This document shows, in pieces, positions 5,237 to 5,454 of a DNA stretch of 5,454 nt. Source of the DNA: Thermoplasmata archaeon (GTDB lineage: Archaea > Thermoplasmatota > Thermoplasmata > RBG-16-68-12 > JAGMCJ01); NCBI GenBank assembly GCA_023129265.1, contig JAGMCJ010000161.1, forward strand, positions 1-5,454, given 5' to 3'. Position 1 is the first letter of the stretch, and the number at the start of each line of letters is the position of its first letter. The notes beneath the pieces are model-generated. The model made no database searches. It worked only from the letters and a program-made list of their open reading frames with translations, and was not told the origin of the DNA. A program made the position numbers and the translations under genes.

Positions 5237-5454
5237 CGGCTTCCTCTCTCACCAACGAGGCTGATGAAGGCGTTCTCGAGGCTTCCGAACTCGCTCAAGA
5301 GCTGGTCGATGCCCTCCCAGGCGATTATGCTCCCTCCGTTGATTATCGCCACGGAACTGCAGAGCTTCTCGGCCATCTCCAGAAGGTGCGTGCACATGAA
5401 GATGGTCCCGCCATTCCTCACGTGGCCTAACAGGTAGTCCTTGACCTTCCTCTG
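5233..5454 (-). CDS. ABC transporter ATP-binding protein, C-terminal fragment (cut by right edge)
   Basis: The frame enters from the right edge and ends at a TGA at 5235-5233, giving the last 73 residues of an ABC ATPase. Visible are the end of the helix after the D-loop (QRKVKDYLLGHVRNGGTIFM), the H-loop histidine in TIFMCTHLLEMAEKLC (about residue 23 of the fragment), the strand SVAIINGGSIIAWEG, and a short tail (GSLENAFISLVGERG) typical of exporter ATPases of the CcmA/DrrA/NatA type. Walker A, Walker B and the LSGGQ signature lie outside the window. It would hydrolyse ATP at the cytosolic face and drive the permease encoded by the overlapping downstream gene. A GTG about 11 codons in is not the start, because ATPase homology continues to the edge. 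Confidence 0.9.
   Translation of the reverse strand, partial: QRKVKDYLLGHVRNGGTIFMCTHLLEMAEKLCSSVAIINGGSIIAWEGIDQLLSEFGSLENAFISLVGERGSR

Noticed and set aside
4578..5255. 225-residue minus-strand frame inside the permease gene
   Set aside because: Rich in Arg, Pro and His with no hydrophobic segments; it is the +1 shadow of the permease, whose membrane helices are clear in the other frame.
1..5454. CRISPR arrays, insertion sequences, rRNA or tRNA genes
   Set aside because: No spaced direct repeats, transposase motifs, terminal repeats or RNA-gene signatures were seen on either strand.

Overview
The window looks like euryarchaeal chromosome, most probably from a Thermoplasmata-type lineage. 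The reasons are a tRNA Cm56 2'-O-methyltransferase (aTrm56, an archaeal family), archaeal TATA boxes in front of several transcription units, a compact SOSS-B/Sulfolobus-type single-stranded DNA-binding protein, and densely packed genes with ATGA overlaps. The DNA is moderately G+C-rich, which produces many long antisense shadow frames. The lineage assignment is an inference from gene content.

Left part (1-2349), all on the minus strand. A gene with its own TATA box starts at 272 and runs off the left edge; it encodes the N-terminus of an exported protein and has no stop inside the window. Upstream of it in the same direction lies a tight three-gene unit. It consists of an ArsR-like two-HTH regulator (1852-2349), an acidic-tailed four-helix membrane protein (1331-1840), and aTrm56 fused to a C-terminal HD phosphohydrolase domain (321-1334). 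The regulator's stop codon is embedded in the Shine-Dalgarno sequence of the membrane protein gene. The membrane protein gene and aTrm56 share an ATGA stop/start. The unit begins at a TATA box lying inside a 14-bp perfect palindrome.

Middle part (2350-3211). A small coiled-coil-like protein of unknown function (2489-2800, minus) is divergent from a 96-residue OB-fold ssDNA-binding protein (2921-3211, plus). The 120-bp gap between them holds one near-symmetric TATATA element that could serve both genes, plus a possible hairpin in the leader of the OB-fold gene.

Right part (3208-5454), minus strand. An ABC exporter ATPase (C-terminal fragment, cut by the right edge), a 12-helix ABC-2-type permease built of two similar halves, and a membrane protein resembling the Dgk1/SEC59/phytol-kinase superfamily form an overlapping operon. 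This suggests that a membrane-lipid or polyprenol function is coupled to an exporter. The last gene ends tail-to-tail with the OB-fold gene, and the two stop codons share the palindrome CTAG.

There are no tRNA or rRNA genes, mobile elements or CRISPR arrays. The most interesting points are the aTrm56-HD fusion, the ABC exporter with lipid-kinase-like operon, the ssDNA-binding protein whose three aromatic residues fall on the DNA-stacking positions of Sulfolobus SSB, and the shared or palindromic promoter regions.
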